A stretch of DNA of 64,000 nt from Chloroflexota bacterium (GCA_028873795.1 JAPPNP010000031.1:1-64000); one strand, 5' to 3'. Numbered from the stretch's first letter, positions 15,422 through 25,088 are shown. Program-made: numbers and translations. The notes: generated by a model not told the origin, from the letters alone.

Positions 15422-15805
15422 CTAGCCCCTCTTAATCACGCGCTTGCGGATTCCGACCGAACGGCGTGGTCCCTTGCGTGACCTGGCATTGGTCCGCGTG
15501 CGCTGACCGCGCGCCGGCAGACCAAGGCGATGCCGCAGGCCGCGATAGCACCCAATCTCACGCAGGCGCGCGAGATTGGTCTGCACCTCGCGCCGCTTCT
15601 CGCCCTCGACGCGCAGATGGCGGTCGATCTGGTCTCGAATGCGCCCAAGATCATCGTTCGTCAAGTCGATGACCCGCGTGGATCCGGTCACACCTGCGTC
15701 GGCCAGAATGCGCTGGCTGCTCGTGCGCCCGATCCCGTAGATATAGGTCAGGGCGATCTCGACGGGCTTTTCCCGCGGAATATCGACGCCGGCGATACGT
15801 GCCAT
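15422..15805 (-). CDS. rpsM: 30S ribosomal protein S13
   Basis: The product has 127 residues, starting [26 protein letters not shown]. It contains [24 protein letters not shown], the helix-turn-helix and basic tail that contact 16S rRNA and tRNA. First gene of the alpha cluster, following rpmJ. Confidence 0.97.
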   Translation of the reverse strand: MARIAGVDIPREKPVEIALTYIYGIGRTSSQRILADAGVTGSTRVIDLTNDDLGRIRDQIDRHLRVEGEKRREVQTNLARLREIGCYRGLRHRLGLPARGQRTRTNARSRKGPRRSVGIRKRVIKRG

Positions 15806-15818
15806 AACGCTTCTCCGC

Positions 15819-15932
15819 CTAGCCCTGTCGCTGCTTGTGCTTCGGGTTCTCGCAGATCACGAGGACCCGGCCGCGGCGGCGAATGATGCGGCACTTGTCG
15901 CAACGCGGCTTCACGGATGCACTGACTTTCAT
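15819..15932 (-). CDS. rpmJ: 50S ribosomal protein L36
   Basis: This 37-residue gene is too short for the ORF track. It translates as [14 protein letters not shown], a basic middle, and [12 protein letters not shown]. The Cys-x2-Cys, Cys and His ligands (CDKC, CENPKH) make it the zinc-binding form. Its place between infA and rpsM is the usual one. Confidence 0.96.
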   Translation of the reverse strand: MKVSASVKPRCDKCRIIRRRGRVLVICENPKHKQRQG

Positions 15933-15941
15933 GGGGCGGCG

Positions 15942-16271
15942 CTACTCCACGCGCTCGTTGCGCAGCCGCCAAGTGATGCGTCCACGCGTGAGGTCGTAGG
16001 GTGAGAGTTCCAGCTTCACGCGGTCGCCCACGCCGACGCGAATGAACCGCAGCCGCATGCGACCGGACAAGTGGGCCAAAATCGCCGGCGGCTCGTCCTC
16101 GTCCGAACCGGTCACCAGACGCAACGGCTTGCCGTTCGGCCCGATTGGACGCACGAGGAACATGGTGTTGGGCAGGGTGTCGACGACCTCGCCTTCGACC
16201 TCGATCATCGGCGATTTGCTCTTGCCGTTGGAGTCGGCGGTCCGGGCCTCGCGTGCTGAGCGTTGAGCCAT
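15942..16271 (-). CDS. infA: Translation initiation factor IF-1 with an internal insertion
   Basis: The OB-fold core is clear: [41 protein letters not shown] and [15 protein letters not shown]. At 109 residues it is about 37 longer than typical IF-1 (72). The extra length is an N-terminal extension of roughly 20 polar residues and a loop of about 16-20 residues (around 41-62, [19 protein letters not shown]) where ordinary IF-1 has a short beta turn. The ATG at 16271 overlaps the map stop by one base (TGATG), which supports the long start. IF-1 binds the 30S A site during initiation. Confidence 0.9.
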   Translation of the reverse strand: MAQRSAREARTADSNGKSKSPMIEVEGEVVDTLPNTMFLVRPIGPNGKPLRLVTGSDEDEPPAILAHLSGRMRLRFIRVGVGDRVKLELSPYDLTRGRITWRLRNERVE

Positions 16272-17059
16272 CAGCTAGCCGCCCGATTGGTGAGCACGAT
16301 CGGACCCGATGCACCGACCACGACCGTGTGCTCGAAGTGCGCCGACAGGCTGCCGTCGGCGCTGCGGGCCGTCCAGCCGTCGGCGTCGAAGCGCACGTCG
16401 GGTCCCCCCACGTTCACCATCGGTTCAATGGCAAGCGCCGTGCCCACCGCGAGGACGGCGCCTGTTCCCACGGTGCCGAAGTTCGGCACTTGCGGCGGTT
16501 CGTGCATGGCCCTTCCGATTCCGTGTCCCACAAATCTCCTGACGACCGAGAACCCGGCGCGTTCAACGAGGCCTTGCACGGCCGCGCCAACATCACCGAG
16601 CCGATTTCCCGGTTGTGCGGCTGCGACTGCCGCGTCTAGTGCGTCGCGCGTGACGGCGACTAGACGCTCCGCCTCGTCGTCGACTTCGCCGACGGCAACG
16701 GTTACCGCCGAGTCGGAGTGCCATCCGTCAAGGATCACTCCGCAATCAACGCCAATGATATCGCCTTCCTGCAGCGCATTTCCACTGGGGATTCCATGCA
16801 CGATCACATCGTTGATGGAGGCGCAGATGCTGCCGGGAAAGGGCGCAACCCCGGGCGAGCCCGCGGGCACGCCCAGGAACGACGGCGTGCCGCCGTGATC
16901 GCGAATGAACTCGTCCGCCACCGTGTTGAGGGCGCTGGTCGTGACGCCAGGCTCTACCTCATCCATGACCAAGGCCAACGCCCGCGCGAGCAGGCGGCCC
17001 GATGCCTGCATGCCCTCGATCTGTTCGGGCGTTTTTGCGATCACGTTCCCCGCGTTCAT
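16271..17059 (-). CDS. map: Type I methionyl aminopeptidase
   Basis: The product has 262 residues and removes N-terminal Met from nascent proteins. The five metal ligands can be placed: Asp in GVDCG and in HSDSAVT, His in [13 protein letters not shown], Glu in AIEPMVN and Glu in HFEHTVVV. There is no N-terminal zinc-finger extension, so it is the short form. The start overlaps the adk stop by 4 nt (ATGA), and the secY-adk-map-infA order is standard. Confidence 0.96.
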   Translation of the reverse strand: MNAGNVIAKTPEQIEGMQASGRLLARALALVMDEVEPGVTTSALNTVADEFIRDHGGTPSFLGVPAGSPGVAPFPGSICASINDVIVHGIPSGNALQEGDIIGVDCGVILDGWHSDSAVTVAVGEVDDEAERLVAVTRDALDAAVAAAQPGNRLGDVGAAVQGLVERAGFSVVRRFVGHGIGRAMHEPPQVPNFGTVGTGAVLAVGTALAIEPMVNVGGPDVRFDADGWTARSADGSLSAHFEHTVVVGASGPIVLTNRAAS

Positions 17060-17607
17060 GCGGCCAGCGCTTTCAGAGCGTCGTCGATCCGCCGGGCCAC
17101 GGTGTTGATATCGGCGTTGCCGTCGACGCGGGCCATCAGACCTCGCTCCGTGTAATACCGAATGAGCGGCGCCGTCGTGGTTTGATAGACCTCCAGCCGA
17201 TACCGCGCCGTCGCGTAGTCGTCGTCTTCTCGGCCTCGGCTCATCAGTCGATTGAGCGCAACTTCGTCGGGCAGGTCGAGCGCGAGCACCACGTCCACGC
17301 CCGCCGAATGGCCGGTTAGCACGCAGTCCAGCGCCTCTGCCTGCGCCAGGGTGCGAGGAAATCCGTCAAAGCAAATCCCGCGGCCCTCCTGGCCGGCGAC
17401 GAGTCCCTCAACGAGTTGCATGACCAGATGGTCGGGCACGAGACGACCGGAGTCGACGTACTCCCGAACTTCGGCTCCGGCGGGCGTGCCTTCCTCGATC
17501 GCCTGGCGAAAGAGCCCGCCCGTCGATACGTGCGTGATCTTCAGGCGTTCGACCAGCATTTCCGCCTGGGTGCCCTTGCCGGCGCCCGGCGGTCCGAGAA
17601 ATACCAT
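17056..17607 (-). CDS. adk: Adenylate kinase, short-LID form
   Basis: The product has 183 residues and converts AMP and ATP to two ADP. The P-loop GPPGAGKGTQAE, the AMP-binding block GFPRTLAQAEAL and SRGREDDD with a very short LID are visible; the zinc-finger LID of the long form is absent. The ATG at 17607 gives the N-terminus MVFLGPPG; TTG 17631 would add eight residues. The track ORF up to 18423 is a shadow of secY. Confidence 0.95.
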   Translation of the reverse strand: MVFLGPPGAGKGTQAEMLVERLKITHVSTGGLFRQAIEEGTPAGAEVREYVDSGRLVPDHLVMQLVEGLVAGQEGRGICFDGFPRTLAQAEALDCVLTGHSAGVDVVLALDLPDEVALNRLMSRGREDDDYATARYRLEVYQTTTAPLIRYYTERGLMARVDGNADINTVARRIDDALKALAA

Positions 17608-17633
17608 GATCAGCGGTGAATGACTCGTCAAAC

Positions 17634-18914
17634 CTAGCGAATGAATCCTTCGTAGTTGCGCATCAATAGCTGCGCCTCGAGCTGGCGCATGGTATCGAGC
17701 ACGACGCCGACTACGATCAGCAATCCCGTGCTGCTCAGCGCCACTGCGTTGACGTTGGTCACGAGCTGCGCCAAGAACGGAAGCACGGCGACGAATCCGA
17801 GAAACAGCGACCCCGCCACCGTCAGGCGATTCACGACGCGCATCAGGTACTCGTGCGTGGGACGGCCCGGTCGTATTCCCGGAATGAAGCCGCCGTTTTT
17901 CTGGAGGTTCTCCGCGAGGTTTTGCTGTTGAAATATGACCAGCGTGTAGAAATAGGTGAAAGCGATGACCAAGAAAAAGGTCGCCACCCAATAGATGAAA
18001 TTCCCCGGACTCATGGCGTTGGCGATACCGCTGGCCAGGCTGGCCAGCCAGGTGATGTCCGTGCCCTCGAAGTAGCTGGCGATCGTTCCCGGCAGCAGCA
18101 TGAACGAAAAGGCGAAGATCAGGGGGATCATTCCCGCCGAGTTGACCTTGAGCGGGATGTGGGTGCTCTGGCCGCCGTACATGCGGTTGCCCCGCACGCG
18201 CTTGGCGTAGTGCACGGGAATGCGTCGCTGCGCCTCCTGCACGAACACGATCGCGCTGATCATGGCCAGGCCGATCACGACCACCGCGAGAAAACCGCCG
18301 ATGTTCTCGCCGGCAAACAGGGCTTGCCCGACGGCCTGGGGGGCTCCGGCCACGATGCCCGCGAAGATGATGATGGAAACGCCGTTGCCGACGCCGTTTT
18401 CCGTGATCAGCTCCCCAAGCCACAAGAGGAACATCGAGCCGGCCGCCATGACAATCAACATGGCCACAATCTCGGGGGCCCCAAGTGACGGCGAGATCAA
18501 ATCGGCCTGCGAGCTGCGCAGCAGCGTGATCTGGCCGAATCCTTGCAGCATGGCAAACGGGACCGTGGCGATTCGCGTGTACTGCGCGATCTTCTTGCGC
18601 CCGGTATCACCCTCCTTGGAGAGCTCCTGCAACCGGGGAATCAGCGGCGTCAGGACCTGAAACGCGATCATCGCGGTGACGTAGGGATAGACGCCCAGGG
18701 CCACGATGGAGAAGTTCTCGAGCGCGCCGCCCGACAATAGGTTCAGAAACCCGAGGAGCTGATTGCCCTCAAAGAACTCCTGCAGCCGATCCGTCGCCAC
18801 CCCAGGCATTGGAATGTGCGCCACGAGGCGAAAGATCACCAAGAGGCCGATCGTGAACAGGATCTTCCGGCGCACATCCGGCAAGCGGAATGCGGTGATG
18901 GCGGTCTGGATCAC
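17634..18914 (-). CDS. secY: Preprotein translocase subunit SecY
   Basis: The product has 426 residues and about ten transmembrane segments, and forms the channel of the general secretion system with SecE and SecG. Typical regions are IPMPGVATDRL, the plug and TM2 region (GALENFSIVALGVYPYVTA), the RRIPVHYAKR loop, and PGIRPGRPTHEYL in the last cytoplasmic loop. The start is GTG 18914, overlapping the rplO stop (GTGA). Confidence 0.97.
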   Translation of the reverse strand: MIQTAITAFRLPDVRRKILFTIGLLVIFRLVAHIPMPGVATDRLQEFFEGNQLLGFLNLLSGGALENFSIVALGVYPYVTAMIAFQVLTPLIPRLQELSKEGDTGRKKIAQYTRIATVPFAMLQGFGQITLLRSSQADLISPSLGAPEIVAMLIVMAAGSMFLLWLGELITENGVGNGVSIIIFAGIVAGAPQAVGQALFAGENIGGFLAVVVIGLAMISAIVFVQEAQRRIPVHYAKRVRGNRMYGGQSTHIPLKVNSAGMIPLIFAFSFMLLPGTIASYFEGTDITWLASLASGIANAMSPGNFIYWVATFFLVIAFTYFYTLVIFQQQNLAENLQKNGGFIPGIRPGRPTHEYLMRVVNRLTVAGSLFLGFVAVLPFLAQLVTNVNAVALSSTGLLIVVGVVLDTMRQLEAQLLMRNYEGFIR

Positions 18915-19357
18915 GCAGGCGTTTCCTCGGCGGTGCCGCCGGCCTCCTCGATCTTCTTCTTGGCCGCAGCCGAGAACTTGGGTGCGCGGATCGTCAGCGG
19001 ATGCGGCAGATCGCCGTCCGCCAGAATCTTGAACAAGCCGGCATCGATGATGCCCCGCGCGCGCAATTCTTCCGCGCCCACCACCGACCCTTCGTCAAAT
19101 TGCGCCAGGCGGCCGAGGTTGACCGGCTGGTAATCCGTTCGGAATCGGTCGTTGGTGAATCCGCGGCGAGCGGGAAAGCGCCGCAGCAGCGGCGTTTGGC
19201 CACCCTCGAATCCCGGCGTCGGCCCGGGTCCGCTTCGCGCGCCCTGGCCCAGCATGCCGCGCCCGGACGTCTTGCCGCGCCCGCTGCCCTCGCCACGACC
19301 GACTCTGCGTCGGCGGCGACGCCGCTGTGAGGTTCGAACCAGTTCGTGCGGTTTCAC
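18911..19357 (-). CDS. rplO: 50S ribosomal protein L15
   Basis: The product has 148 residues when started at GTG 19357 (VKPHELV), which aligns with the usual KLHDL N-terminus. A basic glycine-rich region (RVGRGEGSGRGKTSGRG) follows, then GFEGGQTPLLRRFPARRGF. The 42 upstream codons of the track ORF are rpmD in another frame. It is translationally coupled to secY. Confidence 0.94.
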   Translation of the reverse strand: MKPHELVRTSQRRRRRRRVGRGEGSGRGKTSGRGMLGQGARSGPGPTPGFEGGQTPLLRRFPARRGFTNDRFRTDYQPVNLGRLAQFDEGSVVGAEELRARGIIDAGLFKILADGDLPHPLTIRAPKFSAAAKKKIEEAGGTAEETPA

Positions 19358-19364
19358 GAACCGA

Positions 19365-19559
19365 CTACTCCGCGGCCTCGCGGCGGCACTCGACAAGGTG
19401 TCCGACGACCACCAGCATGCCGTCGATCGCGGGCGACGAGTCGTGCTCGGCGGTCTTGCCGATCCGGCCGAGACCCAGCGCACGCAGCGTCTCCTGCTGG
19501 CGGCGCGTCGCGCCGATCGTGCTCCGCACCTGGCGCAGATGCAGCTTCTCGCTACCCAT
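19365..19559 (-). CDS. rpmD: 50S ribosomal protein L30
   Basis: The product has 64 residues, normal in length. It reads [30 protein letters not shown], the L30 core. The ATG at 19559 is chosen, overlapping the rpsE stop by 8 nt (ATGGGTAG); five residues upstream in the track ORF are dispensable. Confidence 0.95.
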   Translation of the reverse strand: MGSEKLHLRQVRSTIGATRRQQETLRALGLGRIGKTAEHDSSPAIDGMLVVVGHLVECRREAAE

Positions 19560-20094
19560 CGCTGGGTGAGTCAATCTGGGCCAGCCGCAGGGCCCGCTGC
19601 TCGCTCGGATCGCTCAACGCCTGCAGCGCCTCAACGGTCGCCTGGACCACGTTGATGGCATTCGACGAGCCGATGATCTTGGTCAGCACGTTTCGTACGC
19701 CGGCCAACTCCAGCACGGCGCGCACGGCGCCGCCGGCGATCACGCCCGTTCCCGAACCGGCGGGACGCAGGATGACCTTGGACGCTCGAAATCGAGCTTC
19801 CACGTAGTGGGGGATGGACCCGTCCTCAGTCAACGGAACCTGGAACATGGCGCGTCGCGCTCGCTCTTGACCCTTTTGAATAGCGTCGGCCACCTCGCGG
19901 GCGCGGCCCACGCTGACGCCAACGCGACCGTTGCGATCGCCCACGACCACAATGGCGTTGAAGCCAAAGCGACGCCCGCCCCGGACGACCTTCGATACAC
20001 GCTTGATGCGCACGACGCGATCTTCAAACCGCTGGCGCTCGCCATCGGCGTCGAGAAAGCTGGGCTGTCCGCGCCCGCGACCGTCAAACTGCAT
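19552..20094 (-). CDS. rpsE: 30S ribosomal protein S5
   Basis: The product has 180 residues. The double-stranded-RNA-binding-like N-domain is seen as [22 protein letters not shown] and the C-domain as [24 protein letters not shown] short Asp/Gly/Arg-rich N-terminal segment precedes the core. Positioned between rplR and rpmD as usual. Confidence 0.97.
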   Translation of the reverse strand: MQFDGRGRGQPSFLDADGERQRFEDRVVRIKRVSKVVRGGRRFGFNAIVVVGDRNGRVGVSVGRAREVADAIQKGQERARRAMFQVPLTEDGSIPHYVEARFRASKVILRPAGSGTGVIAGGAVRAVLELAGVRNVLTKIIGSSNAINVVQATVEALQALSDPSEQRALRLAQIDSPSDG

Positions 20095-20096
20095 GG

Positions 20097-20450
20097 CTAA
20101 AACTCCAACCCGTCGGCGCGCGCGGCGTCCGCCACGGCCTTCACGCGACCGGCGTAGGCAAACCCGCCGCGATCGAAAACGACCTGCGACAGCTTCAGCG
20201 CCTTGGCGCGCTCGGCGATGGCCCGGCCAACGCCACTCGCCTGCTCGCGCCTCGAGCCCCCGCCGATGTCCGCCTCGAGCGTCGACGCGGCGGCCAGCGT
20301 CACCCCACGCGCATCGTCAATGACCTGGGCATAGGTGTGCTGCAGGCTTCGAAACACGGCGAGGCGCGGACGCTCCGCAGTGCCGCGAATTCGCGTTCGC
20401 AAGCGGCGGTGTCGCCGCAGCCGACTTGCGCGCCGTGCGTGCGCGGCCAT
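20097..20450 (-). CDS. rplR: 50S ribosomal protein L18
   Basis: The product has 117 residues. A basic N-terminus ([24 protein letters not shown]) is followed by [20 protein letters not shown] and [20 protein letters not shown], which bind 5S rRNA in known ribosomes. It follows rplF with a 1-nt overlap. Confidence 0.97.
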   Translation of the reverse strand: MAAHARRASRLRRHRRLRTRIRGTAERPRLAVFRSLQHTYAQVIDDARGVTLAAASTLEADIGGGSRREQASGVGRAIAERAKALKLSQVVFDRGGFAYAGRVKAVADAARADGLEF

Positions 20451-21004
20451 CAGGCGGTCGCCAATCCAGCCGCGGTCTTGCCGGGCTTCTGCCGCACGTA
20501 CTCGCCCGCATAGCGGACGCCCTTGCCTTTGTAGGGATCGGCCGGACGCACCGCGCGAATTACGGCGGCGATCTGCCCCACGGCCTCTTTGTCGATCCCC
20601 TCGACGACGATATGCGTCGGGTCCGGGACTTGAATATCCACGCCTTCCGGCGCTCGGATCACCTGGGGATGCGAGAAGCCCAGTTGCAGATCGAGGGCCC
20701 CGCCCTGAATCGAGGCGCGATAGCCAGTGCCCTGGATTTCGAGCCGCTTCTGGAAGCCATCGGTGACTCCCGTCACCATGTTCGCCAGCAGTTGGCGCGT
20801 CAGGCCGTGAAGGGCGCGTTGCTTGCGATCGTCGTTTGGTCGGTCCACCTGAATCATGCCCTCGGCGGCGGTGATAGACATCGACGCCGGCAGCGTGCGC
20901 GCCAGCGACCCGCGCGGCCCCTTGACCTCGATCGCGTTGCCGTCGCCGACGTTCACCGTGACTCCGGCGGGAATTGGTACTGGAAGCTGGCCGATGCGTG
21001 ACAT
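20450..21004 (-). CDS. rplF: 50S ribosomal protein L6
   Basis: The product has 184 residues and starts [17 protein letters not shown]. The two L6 repeats are visible; the second ends in [23 protein letters not shown], the conserved signature. Standard spc-cluster position between rpsH and rplR. Confidence 0.97.
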   Translation of the reverse strand: MSRIGQLPVPIPAGVTVNVGDGNAIEVKGPRGSLARTLPASMSITAAEGMIQVDRPNDDRKQRALHGLTRQLLANMVTGVTDGFQKRLEIQGTGYRASIQGGALDLQLGFSHPQVIRAPEGVDIQVPDPTHIVVEGIDKEAVGQIAAVIRAVRPADPYKGKGVRYAGEYVRQKPGKTAAGLATA

Positions 21005-21012
21005 GACGTTGG

Positions 21013-21405
21013 CTACCAGACGAAGGCGAGCACTTCGCCGCCGAGTCGGCGCCGACGCGCCTCGCTTCCGGTCATCAATCCGCTGGATGTCGAGACCAAG
21101 GCCACACCGATGCCCCCCATCACCCGCGGGATCTCGCGGGCACGGGTATAGACGCGCAGACCGGGACGGCTCACGCGCTTCGAGCCTCGCAACAGCGGCG
21201 CGTCGTCGGCGTCGTATCGCAGGTCGATCTCAATCGACGCCCGCGGCGATCCGTCAACGACGGCAAAGCCGGCGATGAAGCCTTCGTCGCGCAGCAACTC
21301 GGCGATGCGTTCCTTGAGCCCCGAGTGGGGCACTTGCACCTTGCGGTGGCGTGCCGTCACGGCGTTGCGCAGCCGCGCCAGCATGTCGGCAATGGGATCT
21401 GTCAT
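21013..21405 (-). CDS. rpsH: 30S ribosomal protein S8
   Basis: The product has 130 residues. It starts [20 protein letters not shown] and ends with [34 protein letters not shown], where the STSxG motif contacts 16S rRNA. In E. coli S8 autoregulates the spc operon; whether it does so here is not visible. Confidence 0.97.
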   Translation of the reverse strand: MTDPIADMLARLRNAVTARHRKVQVPHSGLKERIAELLRDEGFIAGFAVVDGSPRASIEIDLRYDADDAPLLRGSKRVSRPGLRVYTRAREIPRVMGGIGVALVSTSSGLMTGSEARRRRLGGEVLAFVW

Positions 21406-21411
21406 CGCGCC

Positions 21412-21651
21412 CTACCAGCTCGACTTCGTCACGCCGGGAATCTCGCCCTGCGCCGCGAGGGTGCGGAAGCAAATGCGGCAAAGGTCAAACCGGCGCATAT
21501 AGGCCCGTGGCCGACCACAGAGCACGCAGCGGTTGCGGTAGCGAACCTTGTATCGAAGCTTGCGGCCGCGTAGCGAGCGCTCCTCGAAGTTCGGCGAGTT
21601 GAAGGCGCTGCGCTCCCGTTCCCATTTGACGACTTTGCATTTCTTGGCCAT
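21412..21651 (-). CDS. rpsN: 30S ribosomal protein S14, zinc type with extra N-terminal residues
   Basis: The product has 79 residues. Four zinc ligands are present as CVLCGRP and CRICFR, and the C-terminus [10 protein letters not shown] is that of type-Z S14. Type-Z S14 is usually 61 residues; here about 18 extra residues (around 10-30, [17 protein letters not shown]) separate the MAKK start from the RNA-binding part. The start is ATG 21651, with a normal gap to rplE. Confidence 0.94.
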   Translation of the reverse strand: MAKKCKVVKWERERSAFNSPNFEERSLRGRKLRYKVRYRNRCVLCGRPRAYMRRFDLCRICFRTLAAQGEIPGVTKSSW

Positions 21652-21659
21652 CTGGACTC

Positions 21660-22211
21660 CTAGATTGTCTCTTCGCGTTCGAATGGCAGGCCGATAGCCT
21701 CCAGCAAACGCCGCGCATGCGCGTCGGTTTCGGCGCTGGTGACCAGCGTGACTTCCAATCCGCGGATCTGGTCGATCGAGTCGTAGTCGATTTCGGGAAA
21801 GACTAGCTGCTCCGGCAGGCCGATCGAATAGTTGCCGCGCCCGTCGAAGGCTCGCAACGACAGCCCGCGAAAGTCGCGCAGGCGCGGCAGCGCGAGGTTT
21901 ATCAAGCGATCGACGAATTCATACATCCGCCGGCCGCGCAACGTGGTCTTCACGCCCACTCGCTGGCCGGCGCGCAGGCGAAACGCCGCCACGCTGCGCC
22001 GGGCGCGCGTCACGATGGGCCGCTGGCCCGTGGCCGCGGCGATATCGCGCACGGTGTGGTCCACGATGGCGTCGTTGGAGAGCGCCGCGCCAATGCCGAC
22101 GTTCACCACGACCTTCTCGAGCCGCGGCACCTCATGGAGGTTGCGCAGCCCGAGATCCCGTTGCAATTCGGGGCGGATTGATTCTCGATATCGATCCAGA
22201 AGGCGTGCCAT
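21660..22211 (-). CDS. rplE: 50S ribosomal protein L5
   Basis: The product has 183 residues from ATG 22211 ([14 protein letters not shown]). The block [39 protein letters not shown] and the C-terminal [20 protein letters not shown] are diagnostic. L5 binds 5S rRNA. The start overlaps the rplX stop by one base (TGATG); the 31 upstream residues of the track ORF are rplX in another frame. Confidence 0.96.
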   Translation of the reverse strand: MARLLDRYRESIRPELQRDLGLRNLHEVPRLEKVVVNVGIGAALSNDAIVDHTVRDIAAATGQRPIVTRARRSVAAFRLRAGQRVGVKTTLRGRRMYEFVDRLINLALPRLRDFRGLSLRAFDGRGNYSIGLPEQLVFPEIDYDSIDQIRGLEVTLVTSAETDAHARRLLEAIGLPFEREETI

Positions 22212-22543
22212 CACTCGTCCAGTGGTTCGTTGCAGCTCTTGCAGTAACGGGTACGCACCCCGCGACGGCTCACACGGATTCCGATGCGGGACCGCGCGCC
22301 GCAATGCTGGCAGACCAGCATCACGTTCGAGGCGTCAAGCGGGGCGTTGAACTCAATGATACCGGCCCGCTGACCCATGGCCCGCGGCTTGGTGTGCCGC
22401 TTTCGCACGTTGATGCCCTCGACCACCAGGTGGCCCGTCTCCGGCACCACGCGATCGATCACGCCCTGGCGGCCCCTGTCGCGCCCGGTGAGCACCTCGA
22501 CGGTGTCGCCCTTGCGCAGCCGAAATGGATGGGTGCGCGCCAT
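22211..22543 (-). CDS. rplX: 50S ribosomal protein L24
   Basis: The product has 110 residues. A KOW motif (RKGDTVEVLTGRDRGRQGVIDRVV) is followed by VEGINVRKRHTKP. The C-terminus carries CQHC and CKSC, a zinc-ribbon-like pair found in many bacterial L24 proteins. L24 starts assembly of the 50S subunit. Confidence 0.96.
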   Translation of the reverse strand: MARTHPFRLRKGDTVEVLTGRDRGRQGVIDRVVPETGHLVVEGINVRKRHTKPRAMGQRAGIIEFNAPLDASNVMLVCQHCGARSRIGIRVSRRGVRTRYCKSCNEPLDE

Positions 22544-22545
22544 GA

Positions 22546-22911
22546 CTAGAGCACTTCCGGCGCGAGCGACACGATGCGCATGAAGCGCCGTTCGCGGAGC
22601 TCGCGCGCCACGGGACCGAAGATTCGGGTCCCGCGCGGCGCCGTGCCGTCCAGGACGACGGCCGCGTTGTCGTCAAAGCGAATTCTCGAGCCGTCGACGC
22701 GTCGGTACTCCTTTGCGACGCGCACGACCACGGCCTGCACCACGCTGCCCTTCGGCACCGCGCTGTTCGGGGCGGCCTGCTTGACGCTGGCCACCACGAC
22801 GTCGCCCACGCCGGCGTACTTGCGTCCGGAACCGCCCAGCACGCGGATGCACATGATCTCGCGCGCTCCGCTATTGTCGGCGACCTTGAGTCGACTTTGC
22901 TGTTGAACCAT
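22546..22911 (-). CDS. rplN: 50S ribosomal protein L14
   Basis: The product has 121 residues from ATG 22911 ([22 protein letters not shown]). Other signature parts are [13 protein letters not shown] and [28 protein letters not shown]. First gene of the spc cluster after rpsQ. Confidence 0.97.
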   Translation of the reverse strand: MVQQQSRLKVADNSGAREIMCIRVLGGSGRKYAGVGDVVVASVKQAAPNSAVPKGSVVQAVVVRVAKEYRRVDGSRIRFDDNAAVVLDGTAPRGTRIFGPVARELRERRFMRIVSLAPEVL

Positions 22912-22915
22912 GGCG

Positions 22916-23350
22916 CTAGCGAGTCTCGTTTTCCGACGCATCCGCCTCGACGTCAGCGTCGGCCGACGCGACCGCCGTCTCGTCGGCGGTCTCCTCGGCA
23001 GTCTCCTCGACCTCTTCTAATTCAGGCTCGGCGTCGGCCACGTTCGCCGCCTCGCTGGCGACCGCGACGGCTGCCTGCTCTTCTTCGGTGAGCGTGGCGC
23101 GATTCACGATGCGCGTGAGCCGCCAGCGCTTGCGGCGGCTGTAGGGCCGCGACGCCACAATCTCCACCACGTCGCCAACCTCGCACGCATTCTCAGCGTC
23201 GTGCGCCAGGACTTTGCGTCTAATGCGGACGGGTTTGCGATAGAGCGGGTGGCGACGCACGGCCTCCACCCGAACCGCAATGGTCTTGTCCGAGCGATTG
23301 CTCACCACCGTCCCGACGCGCCGCTGGCGTCGTTCGCTATCGGCCGCCAT
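22916..23350 (-). CDS. rpsQ: 30S ribosomal protein S17 with long acidic C-terminal tail
   Basis: The S17 core occupies residues 1-85 ([60 protein letters not shown]). A tail of about 59 residues follows, rich in Ala, Glu and Asp (for example [17 protein letters not shown]). The total is 144 residues against about 85 normally. No frameshift or internal stop explains the tail, since the frame ends just before rplN. The basic core binds 16S rRNA early in assembly; the role of the tail is unknown. Confidence 0.93.
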   Translation of the reverse strand: MAADSERRQRRVGTVVSNRSDKTIAVRVEAVRRHPLYRKPVRIRRKVLAHDAENACEVGDVVEIVASRPYSRRKRWRLTRIVNRATLTEEEQAAVAVASEAANVADAEPELEEVEETAEETADETAVASADADVEADASENETR

Positions 23351-23571
23351 TACTCGTCCTCGCCCACTGCAACGCTCCCCACGAGCTCGCGCTCGCGTTG
23401 CACGGTCATGATTTGCGCGATGTCGCGCCGCAGTTCTCGCAAGCGCGATGTCGCGGTGAGCTGAAGCGTGGCGTGTTGCACGCGCAGGCGGAACAGCTCT
23501 TCCTTCGCCTCGCGGCGTCGCGTTTCCAATGCCTCGGCGTCGAGCGCCCGAATCTCTGCCAGATCAGCCAA
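23350..23571 (-). CDS. rpmC: 50S ribosomal protein L29
   Basis: The product has 73 residues forming a helical hairpin ([42 protein letters not shown]). The start codon is TTG 23571, overlapping the rplP stop by 8 nt. L29 sits at the tunnel exit in known ribosomes. A short acidic C-terminus ends the protein. Confidence 0.95.
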   Translation of the reverse strand: MADLAEIRALDAEALETRRREAKEELFRLRVQHATLQLTATSRLRELRRDIAQIMTVQRERELVGSVAVGEDE

Positions 23572-23989
23572 CGACCACCTCGCGATTTCGGGTGATGACG
23601 CGAGTGGCCACTGAGATCTTGTGCGACGCGAGCCGCATCGCCTCGCGGCCCAACTCGTCCTCGATGCCGGCGATTTCGAACAGCACGCGGCCTGGCTTCA
23701 CCACCGCCACCCAATGGTCCACGTTGCCTTTGCCGCTGCCCATGCGCGTCTCGGCGGGCTTGGCGCTGACCGGCTTGTCCGGAAAGAATCGAATCCACAC
23801 CTGCCCGCCGCGGTGGATGGCGTGCGTGATGGCGCGCCGCGCTGCTTCGATCTCGCGGCTGTCGACCCAACCGGCGCTGAGCGCCTGCAGCCCGACTTCG
23901 CCGAACTGCAGCGTGTTGCCGCGCGCGGCGCGGCCCCGACGGCGGCCTCGGTGAGCCTTGCGGAATTTGGTGCGCTTGGGCATCAACAT
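23564..23989 (-). CDS. rplP: 50S ribosomal protein L16
   Basis: The product has 141 residues. It starts [16 protein letters not shown] and contains [24 protein letters not shown] and [16 protein letters not shown], invariant features of L16. It follows rpsC as in the S10 operon. Confidence 0.97.
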   Translation of the reverse strand: MLMPKRTKFRKAHRGRRRGRAARGNTLQFGEVGLQALSAGWVDSREIEAARRAITHAIHRGGQVWIRFFPDKPVSAKPAETRMGSGKGNVDHWVAVVKPGRVLFEIAGIEDELGREAMRLASHKISVATRVITRNREVVVG

Positions 23990-23993
23990 GGCG

Positions 23994-24743
23994 CTAGTTC
24001 CCTCTAGGCGCGCGTCGGCCGCCCATCCCTGTCCGGCCCACGCGGCCGGCCAGCATATCCGCGGTGTCGCTCAGGGTGTCGCGGCGATGGATCCACGCCT
24101 TGACCCCGATGCGCCCTTGCGCCGTTCGGGCTTCGGTGAACCCATAGTCGATGTCGGCATCGAGCGTCTGCAGCGGAACCGTGCCGCTCAGCTCGAACTC
24201 AGTGCGCGCCATCTCACGCCCACCCAGGCGTCCGCTCACCATGACTTTCACTCCCAGGGCTCCGGCGCGCATGCTGCGCTCCGCGGTGACTTTCATGGCC
24301 CGCCGGAACGAGACGCGACGCTCCAGCTGCTCGGCCACGTTGCGCGCCACCAGGAATGCGTCGAGTTCGGGCTGGCCGATCTCCTGGACGTCCACGACGG
24401 TGCGCTTTTTGGTGTGCAGCTCGAGCAGGCGTTGGATTTCCTCGCGGTTGCTACCCCCGCGGCCAATCACGATGCCCGGTCTCGCCGTGTGGATGATCAC
24501 CCGCAGTTGGCTGACCTGCCGCTCAATCTCGATGCGCGACACGCCGGCCCCGAATCCACGCCGCCGTCCACCGCGGCGTTGATCGCGTCGCCCCGGCGGG
24601 TTGTCGAGAAACTTTCGCACGATCTTGCGAATCTGAAAGTCCTCGGCCAGCAACGCGGTGTAGTCGCGATCGGCGTACCACGTGCTGAGCCAGCGCTTCG
24701 TGTATCCAAGGCGATAGGCGATTGGGTGAACCTTGCGCCCCAT
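23994..24743 (-). CDS. rpsC: 30S ribosomal protein S3
   Basis: The product has 249 residues. It starts [24 protein letters not shown]. The KH domain is seen as [21 protein letters not shown], and the C-domain as [14 protein letters not shown] and IGVKAWIHR. Residues about 49-68 form an Arg/Gly-rich insertion ([16 protein letters not shown]) before the KH domain. Standard position after rplV. Confidence 0.96.
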   Translation of the reverse strand: MGRKVHPIAYRLGYTKRWLSTWYADRDYTALLAEDFQIRKIVRKFLDNPPGRRDQRRGGRRRGFGAGVSRIEIERQVSQLRVIIHTARPGIVIGRGGSNREEIQRLLELHTKKRTVVDVQEIGQPELDAFLVARNVAEQLERRVSFRRAMKVTAERSMRAGALGVKVMVSGRLGGREMARTEFELSGTVPLQTLDADIDYGFTEARTAQGRIGVKAWIHRRDTLSDTADMLAGRVGRTGMGGRRAPRGN

Positions 24744-24745
24744 GC

Positions 24746-25084
24746 CTATTCGCTTTCGTCGTCCACGACGACGGTGATGTGGGCGGACCGCTTGCGATAG
24801 AACCCCGGGCGCCCGCGAGCTTTGGCGCGATAGCGCTTCAGCGAGGGCCCTTGATCAATGCGTACGTCCCGCACGACCAGGCTTTCCCGCTCCAGCCCAT
24901 AGTTGTGCTCGGCATTCGCCAACGCGGACTTCAGCACCTTGGCGATTTCGTACGCCGCGCGCTGCGGCAGGTGCGCCAGCGTTGCCAGGGCGATCTCCGG
25001 GCGCGACCCCCGAATCTCGTTGGCCACCAGGCGCGCGCGACGCGGCGCCATGCGAACGTATTTGGCCGTTGCCCAGACTTGCAT
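24746..25084 (-). CDS. rplV: 50S ribosomal protein L22
   Basis: The product has 112 residues from ATG 25084 (MQVWATAKYVRMAPRRARLV). The long beta-hairpin that lines the peptide tunnel is seen as QGPSLKRYRAKARGRPGFYRKRSAHITVVV. The 59 upstream codons of the track ORF are rpsS in another frame. Confidence 0.96.
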   Translation of the reverse strand: MQVWATAKYVRMAPRRARLVANEIRGSRPEIALATLAHLPQRAAYEIAKVLKSALANAEHNYGLERESLVVRDVRIDQGPSLKRYRAKARGRPGFYRKRSAHITVVVDDESE

Positions 25085-25088
25085 GTGC

